The notes: generated by a model from the letters alone, not told the origin. Shown: positions 33,969 through 44,120, counted from the first letter of the stretch. The stretch is 64,000 nt of DNA from Frigoriglobus tundricola (GCF_013128195.2 NZ_CP053452.2:3162001-3226000), one strand, 5' to 3'. A program made the numbers and translations.

Positions 33969-34975
33969 TACGCTTTCCAGAAGCGGACGAGTTCGTGCCG
34001 CATGAAGGCCCACAGCCCGCGCACCGCGAGCAGGCTCTTCTTCGCCTTGTGCGGGCGCCCGGTCGCGTACCGGCACCCGGCCTCCACCAGCTTCAGGCCG
34101 AGTTGGACCGGCGCGTCCAGGGTGACGAGCGCCTTGTACGCGCCGAGGGCCAGGCGGCCGGCCCCCGCTTTTCGGAAATAGTGGACGTACCCGATCGCCA
34201 CGTTCGGGGCGGCGAACTGGATGTTGCTCCGCCCGGACATGCGGCCGTAGTGGACGATCTCCACGTACGACACGAACATGAGCGGGCCGTGCATGTTCAC
34301 CTGCGTCGAGAGGTCGATGTCCTCCACACCGAACCCGTACCCCTCGTCCCAGCGGCCGCACCCCTCGAACACCTCGCGCGACAGGAACACCGCCGCGCCC
34401 ATCAGCACCTCGACGGACCGGACCTGGGTCGGGTCGAACGTGGCCCGCCGGTACTCCAGGTACGTGGCGCGGAACAGGCGGGTCCAGCGGAGCAGGCTGA
34501 CGCGGTGCAAGAGCGCGCCGATCGTCGGCCGGCGCCGGTAGGAGATCTGGAACGTCCCGTCCGCCCCGCGCAGCCGCGGGCCGAACATGCCCACGGTCGG
34601 GTTCGCCTCGGCCAGCGCGAGGAACTGCCGGAGCGTGTCGGGCGGGACGAGCGTGTCGTTGTTCAGGAAGAACAGGAACCGGCCGCGGGCGGCGGCGGCG
34701 GCCTGGTTGCTGGCCCGCGCGAACCCGCGGTTGTCCGCGTTGCGGATCAGCACCACCTGCGGGAACTCGGCCGCCACCATGTCCGGCGCGCCGTCGGACG
34801 AGCCGTTGTCCGCGACGACCACCTCGAAGGACGCACCCTGCTGTTGATCGAACAACGACTGGAGGCAGCGCCGGAGCAACTCGGCGCAGTTCCAGTTGGC
34901 GATGCACACAGACACGTCCGGCGGCGCCGGGGGCGTCGGATCGGTGCGAAGCGGTGCGGTCAGCACCTGGGCCAT
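33968..34975 (-). CDS. Glycosyltransferase family 2 (rhamnosyltransferase-like)
   Basis: The 335-residue enzyme has a GT-A fold: VSVCIANWNCAELLRRCL, EVVVADNGSSDGAPDM, the nucleotide-sugar motif FLFFLNNDTLVPP, and GEVFEGCGRWDE-like VFEGCGRWDEGYGFGVED with the ED acid pair. This layout is typical of rhamnosyltransferase-type GT2 enzymes of O-antigen or polysaccharide synthesis. The ATG at 34975 is used; the longer frame to 35197 is not protein-like. Confidence 0.9.
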   Translation of the reverse strand: MAQVLTAPLRTDPTPPAPPDVSVCIANWNCAELLRRCLQSLFDQQQGASFEVVVADNGSSDGAPDMVAAEFPQVVLIRNADNRGFARASNQAAAAARGRFLFFLNNDTLVPPDTLRQFLALAEANPTVGMFGPRLRGADGTFQISYRRRPTIGALLHRVSLLRWTRLFRATYLEYRRATFDPTQVRSVEVLMGAAVFLSREVFEGCGRWDEGYGFGVEDIDLSTQVNMHGPLMFVSYVEIVHYGRMSGRSNIQFAAPNVAIGYVHYFRKAGAGRLALGAYKALVTLDAPVQLGLKLVEAGCRYATGRPHKAKKSLLAVRGLWAFMRHELVRFWKA

Positions 34976-35184
34976 AAGATCGCATCCTGCGAGCGGCGAG
35001 GGCGCCGGGTAAATCCGTTCGGCGCGGTCGGCGAGGGGTTCTACCAGTTTCGGGTGAGGGCGGTCAATGCCGATGGCTGCGCCGGTCCGCACACCCGCGG
35101 GTTCCGGTTGACCGCCGGGGCGGCGCACGTTATCCGGGTCGCGATTCCGTGACCAAACGCCCGCAGCGGGCCGGGGGACCGATC

Positions 35185-36132
35185 GTGTACCGGGCACTGA
35201 CGATTGCCGTTGCCGCCGCGTCGCTGGTTCAGGCGGGGTGTACGTCCATGTGGGACGCGGTCACGAGCCGGAGGTTCCGCGAGGCCCCGTTCAAGACGGT
35301 CGGCAAAGTGATCTCCCCGGACGACCCGCTCGTGGTGCTGCGCGCCGATCCGCCGCGCCCCGGCGACGAGCGGGCGAAGGCCATGAACCGGCTGAAGGAG
35401 CCGATCCGCAACAAGGGCACGCAAGAGGACCAGGACCAGATGATCGACACGCTGGAGCGGGCCGCGACCGCCGACCCGAGTCCGGTGCTCCGGTACGCGG
35501 CGATCAACGCGCTCGGCCGGTTCCAGGACGAGCGCGTGCCCCGCATCCTGATGGTCGCGTACCAAAAGGCCGACGGCCAGCCCGAGGGCGCGGCGGCCCC
35601 GCCCGCCCCGAAGCTCGAATCCGCGATCGTCCCGATCGGCGGGCTGAGCGCCGGCCGGGCCCCCACGCGTTCCGGTTCGGACCTGCCGGCGTACACCGGC
35701 CTCAGCGTGCCGACCGGGTACGCCCAGGACACGGTCGCGGCGCTGCGGTGCCGGTGCCTGGAATCACTGGGCCACACGAACAAGCCGGAAGCGGCGCGGT
35801 TCCTCGCGGCCGTGGCCGGTGCGTCCGGTCCGGAGATCAAGCCCGCGGGCAGCGACGACCCGGAGGTGCGCCAGGCCGCGGTGCGGGCCCTGGGCCACTG
35901 TCGCCAGGAGGAAGCGGTGACCGCACTGGCGACCGTGCTGAGCACCGAGACCGGCAAGGACTACGTGCTCACCCGCGGCGCGCACCAGGGGCTCGTGCGG
36001 TTGACCGGCAAGAGGCTGCCACCGGACCCACAGCAGTGGGGCGAAGTGGTGCAAGCGGGCGTCGTCATCGCGCCGGAACCGACCTGGGCGGAAAACGTGA
36101 TCCAAAACGTCGCCTTCTGGGACAAGAAGTAA
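35185..36132 (+). CDS. HEAT-repeat-like lipoprotein
   Basis: I use the GTG at 35185, with GGGGGA upstream, giving a clean lipoprotein signal (YRALTIAVAAASLVQAGC); a GTG at 35149 is the alternative. Two HEAT-type repeat regions follow (VLRYAAINALGRFQDERVP; EVRQAAVRALGHCRQEEAV). Such repeats bind proteins; the lipid anchor would place it in the periplasm or at a membrane. The spacer between the repeats is proline/alanine-rich. Confidence 0.75.
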   Translation: MYRALTIAVAAASLVQAGCTSMWDAVTSRRFREAPFKTVGKVISPDDPLVVLRADPPRPGDERAKAMNRLKEPIRNKGTQEDQDQMIDTLERAATADPSPVLRYAAINALGRFQDERVPRILMVAYQKADGQPEGAAAPPAPKLESAIVPIGGLSAGRAPTRSGSDLPAYTGLSVPTGYAQDTVAALRCRCLESLGHTNKPEAARFLAAVAGASGPEIKPAGSDDPEVRQAAVRALGHCRQEEAVTALATVLSTETGKDYVLTRGAHQGLVRLTGKRLPPDPQQWGEVVQAGVVIAPEPTWAENVIQNVAFWDKK

Positions 36133-36133
36133 C

Positions 36134-36151
36134 GCCCCGCGCGAGCGGGGC
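36134..36151 (+). terminator. Possible terminator hairpin after the HEAT lipoprotein
   Basis: GCCCCGC and GCGGGGC form a 7-bp GC stem around GCGA right after the stop codon. There is no T run, so termination is uncertain. Confidence 0.35.
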
Positions 36152-36360
36152 CGGGGTGCCGCTCGCGCCGATTGCCCGGAACCGGGAATAATCGTGGGCC
36201 GCTTGCGTCTCATCTACTGAGACCCAACCACGAGCGCGGATGAGTCTCAACGACCGGTCACATTTTCGACTGCCCCTGCCGGAACCTTGCGTTCGGGCGC
36301 GGCCGTCACTTCCACTCGCGCTCGAATCGAACCCCCATCACCACCGTTGGAGTGCGTTCC

Positions 36361-36717
36361 ATGTTACGGACGTGTGTGCTCTGCTGCGCGCTGGCCGGCG
36401 TCACGGGCCTGACCGTCGGCTGCACCGGGTCGAAGGACACCAAACCGACCACGAGCAAGGACGAGTCGGTGAAGACCTACAAGACCCAGCTCAGTGCGTT
36501 CGACAAGCACGTGGATGAACTGAAGGCGAAGGCGGAGAAGGCCACCGGCGAGGAGAAGACCAAGCTGGAGGCGAAGTGGAAGGAATCGGCCGCGAAACGC
36601 GATGCGGCGAAGAGGAAACTGGAGGACCTGGAGAAGGCCGCGGAGGACAAGTGGGACGCGGTGAACAAGGAGGCCGCAACGGCCTTTGATGATGTGAAGA
36701 AGGCGGTCAAGGAGTAA
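36361..36717 (+). CDS. Coiled-coil lipoprotein, 118 aa
   Basis: A lipobox (LTVGC) ends a short signal peptide. The remaining 95 residues are almost entirely lysine-, glutamate- and alanine-rich helix (ELKAKAEKATGEEKTKLEAK), predicted to be one long coiled coil. GGAG lies upstream of the ATG. It could be an envelope spacer or structural protein; no family is recognised. Confidence 0.72.
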   Translation: MLRTCVLCCALAGVTGLTVGCTGSKDTKPTTSKDESVKTYKTQLSAFDKHVDELKAKAEKATGEEKTKLEAKWKESAAKRDAAKRKLEDLEKAAEDKWDAVNKEAATAFDDVKKAVKE

Positions 36718-36749
36718 TCGAGACGGCCGAGCAGATCTCCCCATCTCCG

Positions 36750-36781
36750 CGTGTGGGTTTTTCTGGGCAGAAACCCACACG
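36750..36781. repeat. Hairpin between the lipoprotein and the RND operon
   Basis: CGTGTGGGTTT (36750-36760) and AAACCCACACG (36771-36781) form a perfect 11-bp stem with a 10-base loop. No clear T run follows; it could be a terminator or an operator. Confidence 0.55.
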
Positions 36782-36950
36782 GCTCGCGTTTGTGCCCCAA
36801 TTCACCGACGAAACGCACCTTGTCGGGCCGTATATTATTCTCTGAACGCAACTGTTGCTCCGTGCCGTTCGCCCCGGTGGCTCCGCACCACTCGCCGGGG
36901 CCGCAATATTTTCGGCCGTATCCCGCCGCATCGCGTCTCGTGGAGAACGC

Positions 36951-38279
36951 ATGTTCTCGATCACACTCCGCGTTGTCCGCAGCGCCCTGGGGATCGTCCC
37001 GACCCTCCTGACGCTCGCCGCACTCGGGGGCGTGGCCTGGTGGGGCACGCAGACCGGGTGGCGCGTTTCGAGTACCACCGCACCGACGGCGACCGCCCCG
37101 GAAGCCCCTCCGATCAAAGTGACTCCCGGTTCGCCCGATAACCCGACCCTGCGCGGGACGATTACCTTCGGATCGACCGACGACGTGCGCCGGGCGGGGC
37201 TCCAGTTCGTGCGCGCGGGGACCCAAGCTCTGACGCGCTCGGTTCAGGCCACGGCGTCGGTCGGTTACGACCCGGCCTTGTACACCCAGCTCTCCGCCCG
37301 CGCGGCCGGAACGGTTTGGTGGGTGCAGAAGGTGCCGGGGCAACCCGTGGCGAAGGGCGAAGTCCTCGCCCTGATCGAGGCGGTCGAGGTCGGACGGGCC
37401 AAGACCGACCTGATGATCGCGCTCCGGCAGCTCGACAAACAGGTCACCGTTTTGGACCAGCTCCGCGAATCCGGCGGCGCCATCGCCGGACGCACGCTGC
37501 TCGAAGCCCAGGCGGCCGTTGACGACGCCCGGCTCCGCGTGGCGACCGATCAGCAGGCGCTCCTGAACTACGGATTGGACGTTCGCTATCAGGACCTCCT
37601 GCCCCTGACGGTGGAGAACCGACTGGCCCGGCTCCAGTTTCTCGGGCTCCCGCCGGAGGCTCTGGAACTGATCCGCGGTAAGACCCAATCGGCCAGCTTG
37701 CTCCCCGTGGTGGCGCCGTTCGCCGGGGCAATGGTCCGCCGCACAACGGCCCGCGGGGAGACGGTGGCAATCGGGAAGTCGCTGTTCGTGGTGGCGGCCA
37801 CCGACCGGGTTCACCTGGAACTGGCGCTCAACCCGGCCGACGTCCGCGAGGTCCGCTTGGGTCAGGAAGTACGATTCACCCCCGAGGCCGATCCCGACTT
37901 CGAGGCCCGCGGCGTCCTTGCCCACATGGTCCCCGAAGTGGACGAGACGACCCGCAAAATCTGGGCGCACGCGGAGGCCGACAACCCCGGCGGGCGGCTG
38001 AAGCCGAACGCCTTCGGCCGCGGCCGGGTCATCGTGGCCGAGGTGCCGATGGCGACCGTCGTTCCCGAAGAGGCCGTTCAGCCGGACGGCAGCGAGTGGG
38101 TCGTCTTCGTCCGGGACGGGGAAACGGCGTTCCAGGCCCGCCGGGTCCGGCCCGGACTGCGGGGCGGCGGGGTCGTCCAGGTGGACGGCGTGGCGCCCGA
38201 CGAAGAAGTGGTGACGACCGGGAGCCACGCCCTTCTGGCCGAATTACAACGCGATAAGCTCGGCGGCGGAGAAGACTGA
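36951..38279 (+). CDS. RND efflux periplasmic adaptor (CusB/CzcB-like)
   Basis: The 442-residue protein has an N-terminal membrane anchor (LGIVPTLLTLAALGGVAWW), a barrel-sandwich hybrid region (ARAAGTVWWVQKVPGQPVAK, with GEVLALIEAVEVG), a helical hairpin, and a beta-barrel (VVAATDRVHLELALNPADV). It bridges the inner-membrane pump and an outer-membrane channel. The ATG at 36951 follows GGAGA. The pump gene follows 154 bp downstream. No outer-membrane partner is in the window. Confidence 0.88.
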   Translation: MFSITLRVVRSALGIVPTLLTLAALGGVAWWGTQTGWRVSSTTAPTATAPEAPPIKVTPGSPDNPTLRGTITFGSTDDVRRAGLQFVRAGTQALTRSVQATASVGYDPALYTQLSARAAGTVWWVQKVPGQPVAKGEVLALIEAVEVGRAKTDLMIALRQLDKQVTVLDQLRESGGAIAGRTLLEAQAAVDDARLRVATDQQALLNYGLDVRYQDLLPLTVENRLARLQFLGLPPEALELIRGKTQSASLLPVVAPFAGAMVRRTTARGETVAIGKSLFVVAATDRVHLELALNPADVREVRLGQEVRFTPEADPDFEARGVLAHMVPEVDETTRKIWAHAEADNPGGRLKPNAFGRGRVIVAEVPMATVVPEEAVQPDGSEWVVFVRDGETAFQARRVRPGLRGGGVVQVDGVAPDEEVVTTGSHALLAELQRDKLGGGED

Positions 38280-38420
38280 GAGTTCCAGAGTTCCAGAGTT
38301 CCAGAGTTCCGGAGTTCCAGAGTTTCAAGGTCCGGAGTCCCAGGACGCATGAGAAAGACGAAGGCTACCGTCTTCAACCTGGAACTCTGAAACTCTGAAA
38401 CTCAGGAACTCTGAAAACTC
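38280..38420. repeat. Clustered direct and inverted AGTTCCAG repeats
   Basis: Several copies of AGTTCCAGAG/GTTCCAGA occur in tandem (38281-38330), and their inverse (GGAACTCTGAAACTC) recurs at 38383-38417. The transcript could fold into a long imperfect hairpin between adaptor and pump genes. Confidence 0.7.
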
Positions 38421-38433
38421 GACCGGTACCCTC

Positions 38434-41400
38434 ATGCTCACCGCGATCCTCGACTGGTCGATCCGCAACCGGGCCGTGGTGCTAGTCGCCGCACTGGTCC
38501 TCGTCGCGCTCGGGGCGTACTCCGTCCCGTCGCTCCCCGTGGACGCCTTCCCGGACCCGACCCCCGTTCAGGTCCAGGTGAACACCTACGCCCCGAACCT
38601 GTCCCCCGAAGAGGTCGAAACGCAGATCACGGTCCCCATCGAGCGCGCGATCGTCGGGCTGCCGAAGCTCCAACCGCTCCGGAGCGTCTCGAAGTTCGGG
38701 CTGTCTCAGGTGGTGGTCACGTTTGAAGATTCGGTCGGTATCTACTTCGCCCGCCAGCTCATTTCCGAACGGCTCTCGACCGTCCAGTTCCCCGCCAACG
38801 TGACCGAGCGACCGCAACTCGGACCGGTCGCCACCGGGTTGGGCGAAGTGTTCCACTACACCCTGTCGAGCCCCGCGCGGAGCCTGACCGAGTTGCGCAC
38901 CCTTCAGGACTGGACGCTCCGCCCGCGGCTCCGGACCGTCCCCGGCGTGGCGGAAGTGAACGGTTGGGGCGGCGCGCAGCGGCAGTACGTGGTCCGGGCC
39001 GACCCGGACCGCCTCCAGCGGTCCGGCGTGACACTGGACGACCTGCTCCGGGCGCTGTCCGACGGCAACCGGAACGCGGGCGGCGGCCGGATCAACGGCC
39101 CCGGGTCGGAGATTCTCGTTCAGGGCCGGGGCCGGACGAACACCCCGCCGGACGTCGGCCGGATCGTGATCGCCTCACGCAACGGCGTCCCGATCCGGGT
39201 CTCCGATGTCGCCAACGTCGAGTCCGGCACCGACCTGCGGACCGGCGCGGTGACGGCCGACGGCAAGGGCGAAGTGGTCCTCGGGCTCGGCTTCACCCTC
39301 ATGGGCGAGAACCCCCACGCCGTCACCATCGGCCTGCGGAACAAGCTGGAAGAGGCCGGCGCCCGGCTCCCGCCGGACGTCAAGGTCGTACCGGTCTACC
39401 AGCGCACGGAACTGGTCGATCAGGTGATCGAAACCGTGCGGGGGAACCTGTTCGAGGGCGGCCTCCTGGTCGTCGCGGTGCTGTTCGTGTTCCTCGGCAA
39501 CCTCCGGGCCGGGCTGGTGGTGGCGGCGGCCATCCCGCTCTCGATGTTGTTCGCGTTCGGCGGCATGCTGTACTTCGGGATCGCCGCCAGCTTGTTGAGC
39601 CTGGGGGCGCTCGATTTCGGTCTGGTCGTCGATTCGTCCGTCGTGATGGTCGAAAACGTCATGCGGCGGTTCGCCGGCGCGCCGCAGGGGGCCGACCGGA
39701 CGGAAACGCTCCGGGACGCCGTCGCCGAGGTCCGCGGGCCGACCCTGTTCGGCGAACTCATCATCATGACCGTCTACATCCCGATCCTCGCGCTGGAGGG
39801 CGTGGAGGGGAAGTTCTTCCGGCCGATGGCACTCACGGTGATTTTCGCCCTCGCCGGCTCGCTGGTGCTGTCGCTGAGCGTGATGCCGGCCCTGGCGAGC
39901 GTCCTGCTCCCGCGCCGCGTGGACCCGCGCGACCCGTTCCCGGTGCGGGCGGCGCGGTGGCTGTACCGCCCGGCCCTGCACGCGGCCCTCCGCAACCGGG
40001 CGGCCGTTCTCCTGGGTGCGACCGCGATCCTCGTGGCGGGCGCGGTCCTCGCACGCGGCCTCGGCTCGGAGTTCGTCCCGCGGCTGTCCGAGGGCGCCCT
40101 CGTGGTCGGCGTGCTGCGGCTGCCGGGGACGAGCCTGGAGGAGTCGGCGCGGGCGAACACCCAGATGGAGCGCATCCTCCGCACCGAGTTCCCGGACGAG
40201 GTGGGGCACGTCTGGAGCCGGTGCGGGACGGCCGGCGTCGCCACCGACCCGATGGGGCCGGAGGAGACGGACATGTTCATCACCCTCAAGCCCCGGTCGG
40301 GCTGGAAGCGGGCGAAGACGCAGGACGAACTGGTCGGGCTGCTCAAGGACGAGTTCGACCGGCTGCCGGGGCAGACGTGCAGTTACACCCAGCCGATCGA
40401 GCAGCGCGTGAACGAGATGATCTCGGGCGTGAAGTCCGACGTGGCGGTCGAGATCTACGGCGACGACTTCGCCACGCTCAAGGAACTGGGCGAAAAGGTG
40501 GCCGCCACCCTGTCGAGCGTGCCGGGGTGCGAGAAAGCCGTACCCGACCAACTGACCGGCCTGCCGGTCCTGGAGATCCGGCTCCGGCAGGACCAGCTCG
40601 CGCGCTACGGCATCTCCGCCCGGACGGCGCTCGACACGGTCGAGGCCGTCGGCGGGAAGCCGGTCGGGGACGTACTGGAAGGCGAGATCCTGATTCCCCT
40701 CGTCGTCCGGCTCCCGGAAACGTGGCGGGCCAATCCGGAGGCGGTCGGGGCGGTCCAGGTGACCGCCCCGAGCGGGCAGCGGGTGCCGCTCTCGCTCCTG
40801 GCCGATATCAGCATGCGCGAAGGGCCGGCGAAGATCCTCCGCTCCGACGGCCAGCGGCGGCTGGTGGTGCAGTGCAACGTCCGCAACCGCGACCTGGGCG
40901 GGTTCGTGGCCGAGGCCCAACGCAAGGTGGCGGACGAGGTGCCCATGCCCGGGGGCCGGTATCGCGTGCGGTGGGGCGGGCAGTACGAGAACCTTCAGCG
41001 GGCCGAGGACCGACTAGCGATCGCCGTTCCGGTGTCGCTGGCGCTCATTCTGTTGCTCCTGTACCTGACCTTCGGCCGGGTCGGTGAGGTGCTCCTGGTG
41101 TTCGCGACGGTTCCGCTGGCGGCAGTCGGCGGCGTGGCGGCGCTGTGGGCGCGGGAGCTGCCGTTTTCCGTCTCGGCGGGCGTCGGGTTCATCGCCCTCT
41201 CGGGGGTCGCGACGCTCAACGGCATGGTGCTGGTGAGCTTCATCCGGCACCTGCGGGAACACGGCATGGGGCTCGACGATGCGGTCGAAGAGGCGGCCCT
41301 GGAGCGGTTGCGTCCGGTCCTGATGACCGCGCTGGTCGCCAGCCTGGGGTTCGTTCCGATGGCGCTGAACACGGGCGTCGGGGCCGAGGTGCAGCGCCCG

Positions 41401-41610
41401 CTCGCGACCGTCGTCATCGGCGGCATCCTCAGTTCGACGCTGCTCACGCTGCTCGTCCTGCCGGTGCTTTACGACCTGTTCGGCCGCTGGCTGCCCGAGA
41501 AAGCGGATCACGCGACCCGCGGTGCGGCGCCGGAGCCGCCGAAGACCGACAGCGTTCCGCCCGAGGGCACCCCGCCCGTGAGCCCGGCGGCAGCGGCCGG
41601 CGCGTCGTAG
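38434..41610 (+). CDS. Heavy-metal RND efflux pump (CusA/CzcA-like)
   Basis: The 1058-residue protein has the full RND layout: 12 membrane segments, two large periplasmic loops, and internal duplication. VDAFPDPTPVQVQVNTYAPNL near the N-terminus and LDFGLVVDSSVVMVEN in segment 4, with its two Asp and one Glu, are typical of heavy-metal (HME) RND pumps. It exports metal cations by proton antiport, together with the adaptor upstream. The specific metal cannot be read. The C-terminal tail is proline-rich. Confidence 0.92.
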   Translation: MLTAILDWSIRNRAVVLVAALVLVALGAYSVPSLPVDAFPDPTPVQVQVNTYAPNLSPEEVETQITVPIERAIVGLPKLQPLRSVSKFGLSQVVVTFEDSVGIYFARQLISERLSTVQFPANVTERPQLGPVATGLGEVFHYTLSSPARSLTELRTLQDWTLRPRLRTVPGVAEVNGWGGAQRQYVVRADPDRLQRSGVTLDDLLRALSDGNRNAGGGRINGPGSEILVQGRGRTNTPPDVGRIVIASRNGVPIRVSDVANVESGTDLRTGAVTADGKGEVVLGLGFTLMGENPHAVTIGLRNKLEEAGARLPPDVKVVPVYQRTELVDQVIETVRGNLFEGGLLVVAVLFVFLGNLRAGLVVAAAIPLSMLFAFGGMLYFGIAASLLSLGALDFGLVVDSSVVMVENVMRRFAGAPQGADRTETLRDAVAEVRGPTLFGELIIMTVYIPILALEGVEGKFFRPMALTVIFALAGSLVLSLSVMPALASVLLPRRVDPRDPFPVRAARWLYRPALHAALRNRAAVLLGATAILVAGAVLARGLGSEFVPRLSEGALVVGVLRLPGTSLEESARANTQMERILRTEFPDEVGHVWSRCGTAGVATDPMGPEETDMFITLKPRSGWKRAKTQDELVGLLKDEFDRLPGQTCSYTQPIEQRVNEMISGVKSDVAVEIYGDDFATLKELGEKVAATLSSVPGCEKAVPDQLTGLPVLEIRLRQDQLARYGISARTALDTVEAVGGKPVGDVLEGEILIPLVVRLPETWRANPEAVGAVQVTAPSGQRVPLSLLADISMREGPAKILRSDGQRRLVVQCNVRNRDLGGFVAEAQRKVADEVPMPGGRYRVRWGGQYENLQRAEDRLAIAVPVSLALILLLLYLTFGRVGEVLLVFATVPLAAVGGVAALWARELPFSVSAGVGFIALSGVATLNGMVLVSFIRHLREHGMGLDDAVEEAALERLRPVLMTALVASLGFVPMALNTGVGAEVQRPLATVVIGGILSSTLLTLLVLPVLYDLFGRWLPEKADHATRGAAPEPPKTDSVPPEGTPPVSPAAAAGAS

Positions 41611-41651
41611 TTCCTTTTTTACCGGTGTCGAAGGGGCCTCGTGTGGTCTTT

Positions 41652-41760
41652 GATCGTAGTCATCACGCTCCGCGTGATGTCCGCTGAGGTCGGACGTTTG
41701 TCGCCCACTTCAAAACCGCCGAGGTCCGGAGACATCACGCGGAGCGTGATGACTGCGATC
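41652..41760. repeat. Long inverted repeat with palindromic arms (CATCACGC type)
   Basis: The 30-base arms 41652-41681 and 41731-41760 are inverse copies with one mismatch. Each arm itself contains the palindrome CATCACGCTCCGCGTGATG. It lies between convergent genes and is related in design to the repeats at 58806-58981. Confidence 0.85.
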
Positions 41761-41792
41761 CTGAACCGGCTCCGCTGCTTCGCTCCCGCTTC

Positions 41793-43929
41793 TTAGCCGA
41801 ACATGGCCCGGACGCCCACTTCCGCGAGCGCCGCACGGAACGCCTCGAAGTGCTCCTCCTCCACGACCACCGCGAGCGGGCCGAGGCGCTCCGCGACCAG
41901 CGCCCGTGTGCCCGGCCACTGCACCACACCGTCCGCGATTTCCGCCGTCGGGAACTTGACCACGAGCAGCCGCGCGGCTTGAGGCGGCGGGAGCTGCCCG
42001 CCGAGCAGGAGCAGGCGCCCGGCCGCCGAGAGCGGCGCGCCGGTGCGTTCCAGAAACCACTGGTCGATGTCCGTTAGCGGCCGCCCCGCGGCCTGTGCGC
42101 CGCGGAGCGTCGCGGGCGTCAGGCGGAACTTGCGGGTGCCGTTTTGCTCGATCGGGAGCGCTTCGGCGAACTGGCCGATTTCCGCTTCGAGCAGCAAATC
42201 GGCTTGCGGGGTATCGACGGTGAGCGTCACGCCGTCGTCGGCGACCGTGAGGCACCGCTGCGGCTTCGATTCGTAGTCGCGGTTGCCGACGAGCCGCAGG
42301 TGCGAAAGCGACGGCTCGCTGCCGTCGGCCGTCATCCCGATCCGGTCGGTGAGCCGGAGCGTGACCACGCCGCGCGCAACGGCGGCGTCCAGCTCGGCCG
42401 GCGTTTGGAACTCGACCAGCACCGCCGACGAGAAGACCGTGATGCGCTCGCGCTTGCTCGCCCAGCGCTGGAGCAGGTCGGCCACGCCCGCGGGGACGGG
42501 CCGGGTGCCGTGCCGGTTGAGCGTCTGGACGATCATCGGCAGCGTGAGGCCGGACTCGAGCCCGCGGTAGGTCTGCTCCGGGGTGAGTTCGAGCGTGCAG
42601 GCCGGGCCGATGCCCTTCCAGCCCGCGAACCGCGACAGCGCGGCGACGAGCGGCGGCGTCAGCCCCTGCCGGTACACCAGCACCTCGGCGTTCGGTTGCA
42701 CGAGCAACGTTTGCGGGAACGCGGGCGGCGCCAGCGGCTCCTTCTTGCCCAGGAGCAGGTGCCGACCGATCGGGGAGAGCCGCACCACCTGGTTGGAGGG
42801 AACCGCCCCCTGGTTCCCCCCTCCCGTCTCCCCGGCCACCTCCACCAGCCCGAGCGGGTACGCGACGCCGAGCAGGTACCCGCGGACCCAGGCCGCGCCT
42901 TTGTCCCGCGCGTCCGTCGGGATCACCCCGGCCCACGACGGGTGGTGCGACCAGAGCCACTCCGCGACCACATCGGGGTGGACGTACTTACGGGCCAGGA
43001 GCAGTGCGAGGAAGCCCGCGGTCGGGCCGGGCGAGAGCCCGTTCTCGGTCGGCGCGTAGCCCGCGAGCGGGTCCCACGCCTCCACCTGGGGGAGGGCGGA
43101 AAACAGGTCCGCGATCAGCGGGAACAGTGTGCCGTCCCAAGTCGGCGAGAACGCGTCGGCCACGAGCGTGCCGTCGCGGTCGGCGAGGAGGGCCGCGCTC
43201 TTCGCCCACAGGAGCGCCAGTACGCCCGGATCGGCGACCGGCGCGAGTTGGTCGATCGGCGGCGCGGACAGCACCGCGTCCGACTGGAAGCGCACCAGGT
43301 CGCGCTTGAACAGGGTGTTCCCCTGCGTGAGCCGCACCGGGTCCGCGTGAACCTGCTGCCACACGGCCGCGAGCCGCAGCGGCCATTCGAGGCCGTCGGC
43401 CTGGGCGCGCGGGGCCGGGCGGCTCGTGCCCCGCACTCAGGTCCGGCAGGCCCAGCTCCTCGCCGCGGGCGCGGACCGCGACGCCGGGGTGCGCGAACAC
43501 GACCGCGTTGTGCGCGCCCGCCGGTTCCTGGCCGAGCCACGCGGCGAAGCTCTCGATGGGCGCGGCCCCGGCGTCGAGCTCGGGGAACAGCACCCCGGCT
43601 TCGAGGAGCGTCTGAACGGGGCCGAACCCCTCGGCGTGGTCCAGGGCCGCGAGGAAGGTGATGAGGTGCCCGACCTTCCACCGCGGCTGCCGGCTGAGGC
43701 CGATGAGCGCGAGGAGCTTCCGCGCGGCGGGCGGCTGGTCCTTGATGCGGCGGTCCACGACCGGCGCGTTGGTGATGGTCGCGGCGGCCTTATCGAGCAG
43801 CTCGTCGGCCGGCATTTTGGTGCGCGGGCGCACGAGCTTGTCCGCGACCGTCCGCAGGAGCGGCTCGGCGTACCCGGCGAGCGCCTCGCGGCACCGGAGC
43901 GACCAGTCGATTTCGTGAGTTACGGGCAT
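41793..43929 (-). pseudogene. XPB/Ssl2-associated helicase-accessory protein (PF13625-like), apparently frameshifted
   Basis: Two frames make one protein of about 710 residues. The first (from ATG 43929) runs from MPVTHEIDWSLRCREALAGY to RARGEELGLPDL. The second continues with EWPLRLAAVWQQ, then TLLVQPNAEVLVYRQGLTPP, a motif typical of the helicase-associated/XPB N-terminal-like family, to the C-terminal TRALVAERLGPLAVVVEEE. The frame changes near 43430 in a GC-rich run (GCCCGGCCCCGCG). Relatives are encoded next to XPB in Actinobacteria. It may be inactive, a frameshift product, or a sequencing error. Confidence 0.78.
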
Positions 43930-43966
43930 CGAGGTGTTGTAGTGTTCTGCGGCCGGATTTCTCTTC

Positions 43967-44120
43967 GCCCTCTCCCCTCGTGGGAGGGGGCGGCGGCACT
44001 TCGCCGCCGGTGAGGGGGCGCTGAGCGACTCCAAGAAGGCGAAGCGGTCGTGAGGCGCGGAGGTTACCCCTCACCCGGCCGGCGAAGCGCCGGCCGCCCC
44101 CTCCCACGAGGGGAGAGGGC
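43967..44120. repeat. Long inverted repeat, about 50-base arms
   Basis: The left arm (GCCCTCTCCCCTCGTGGGAG and on) and the right arm (mirror, ending CCCACGAGGGGAGAGGGC) pair over about 50 bases with a few mismatches. Each arm contains a smaller hairpin (GCGGCG/CGCCGC; GCCGGC/GCCGGC). The layout resembles a non-autonomous element or REPIN. Confidence 0.8.

Noticed and set aside
33234..34985. Minus-strand open frame of 583 codons joining two genes
   Set aside because: It reads the GT2 gene in a wrong frame before the secreted protein; the GT2 motifs are clear in the other frame and the two genes meet at TAATG.
39175..40920. Minus-strand open frame of 581 codons
   Set aside because: Antisense to the RND pump gene and rich in Arg/His/Gln repeats typical of GC-rich shadows.
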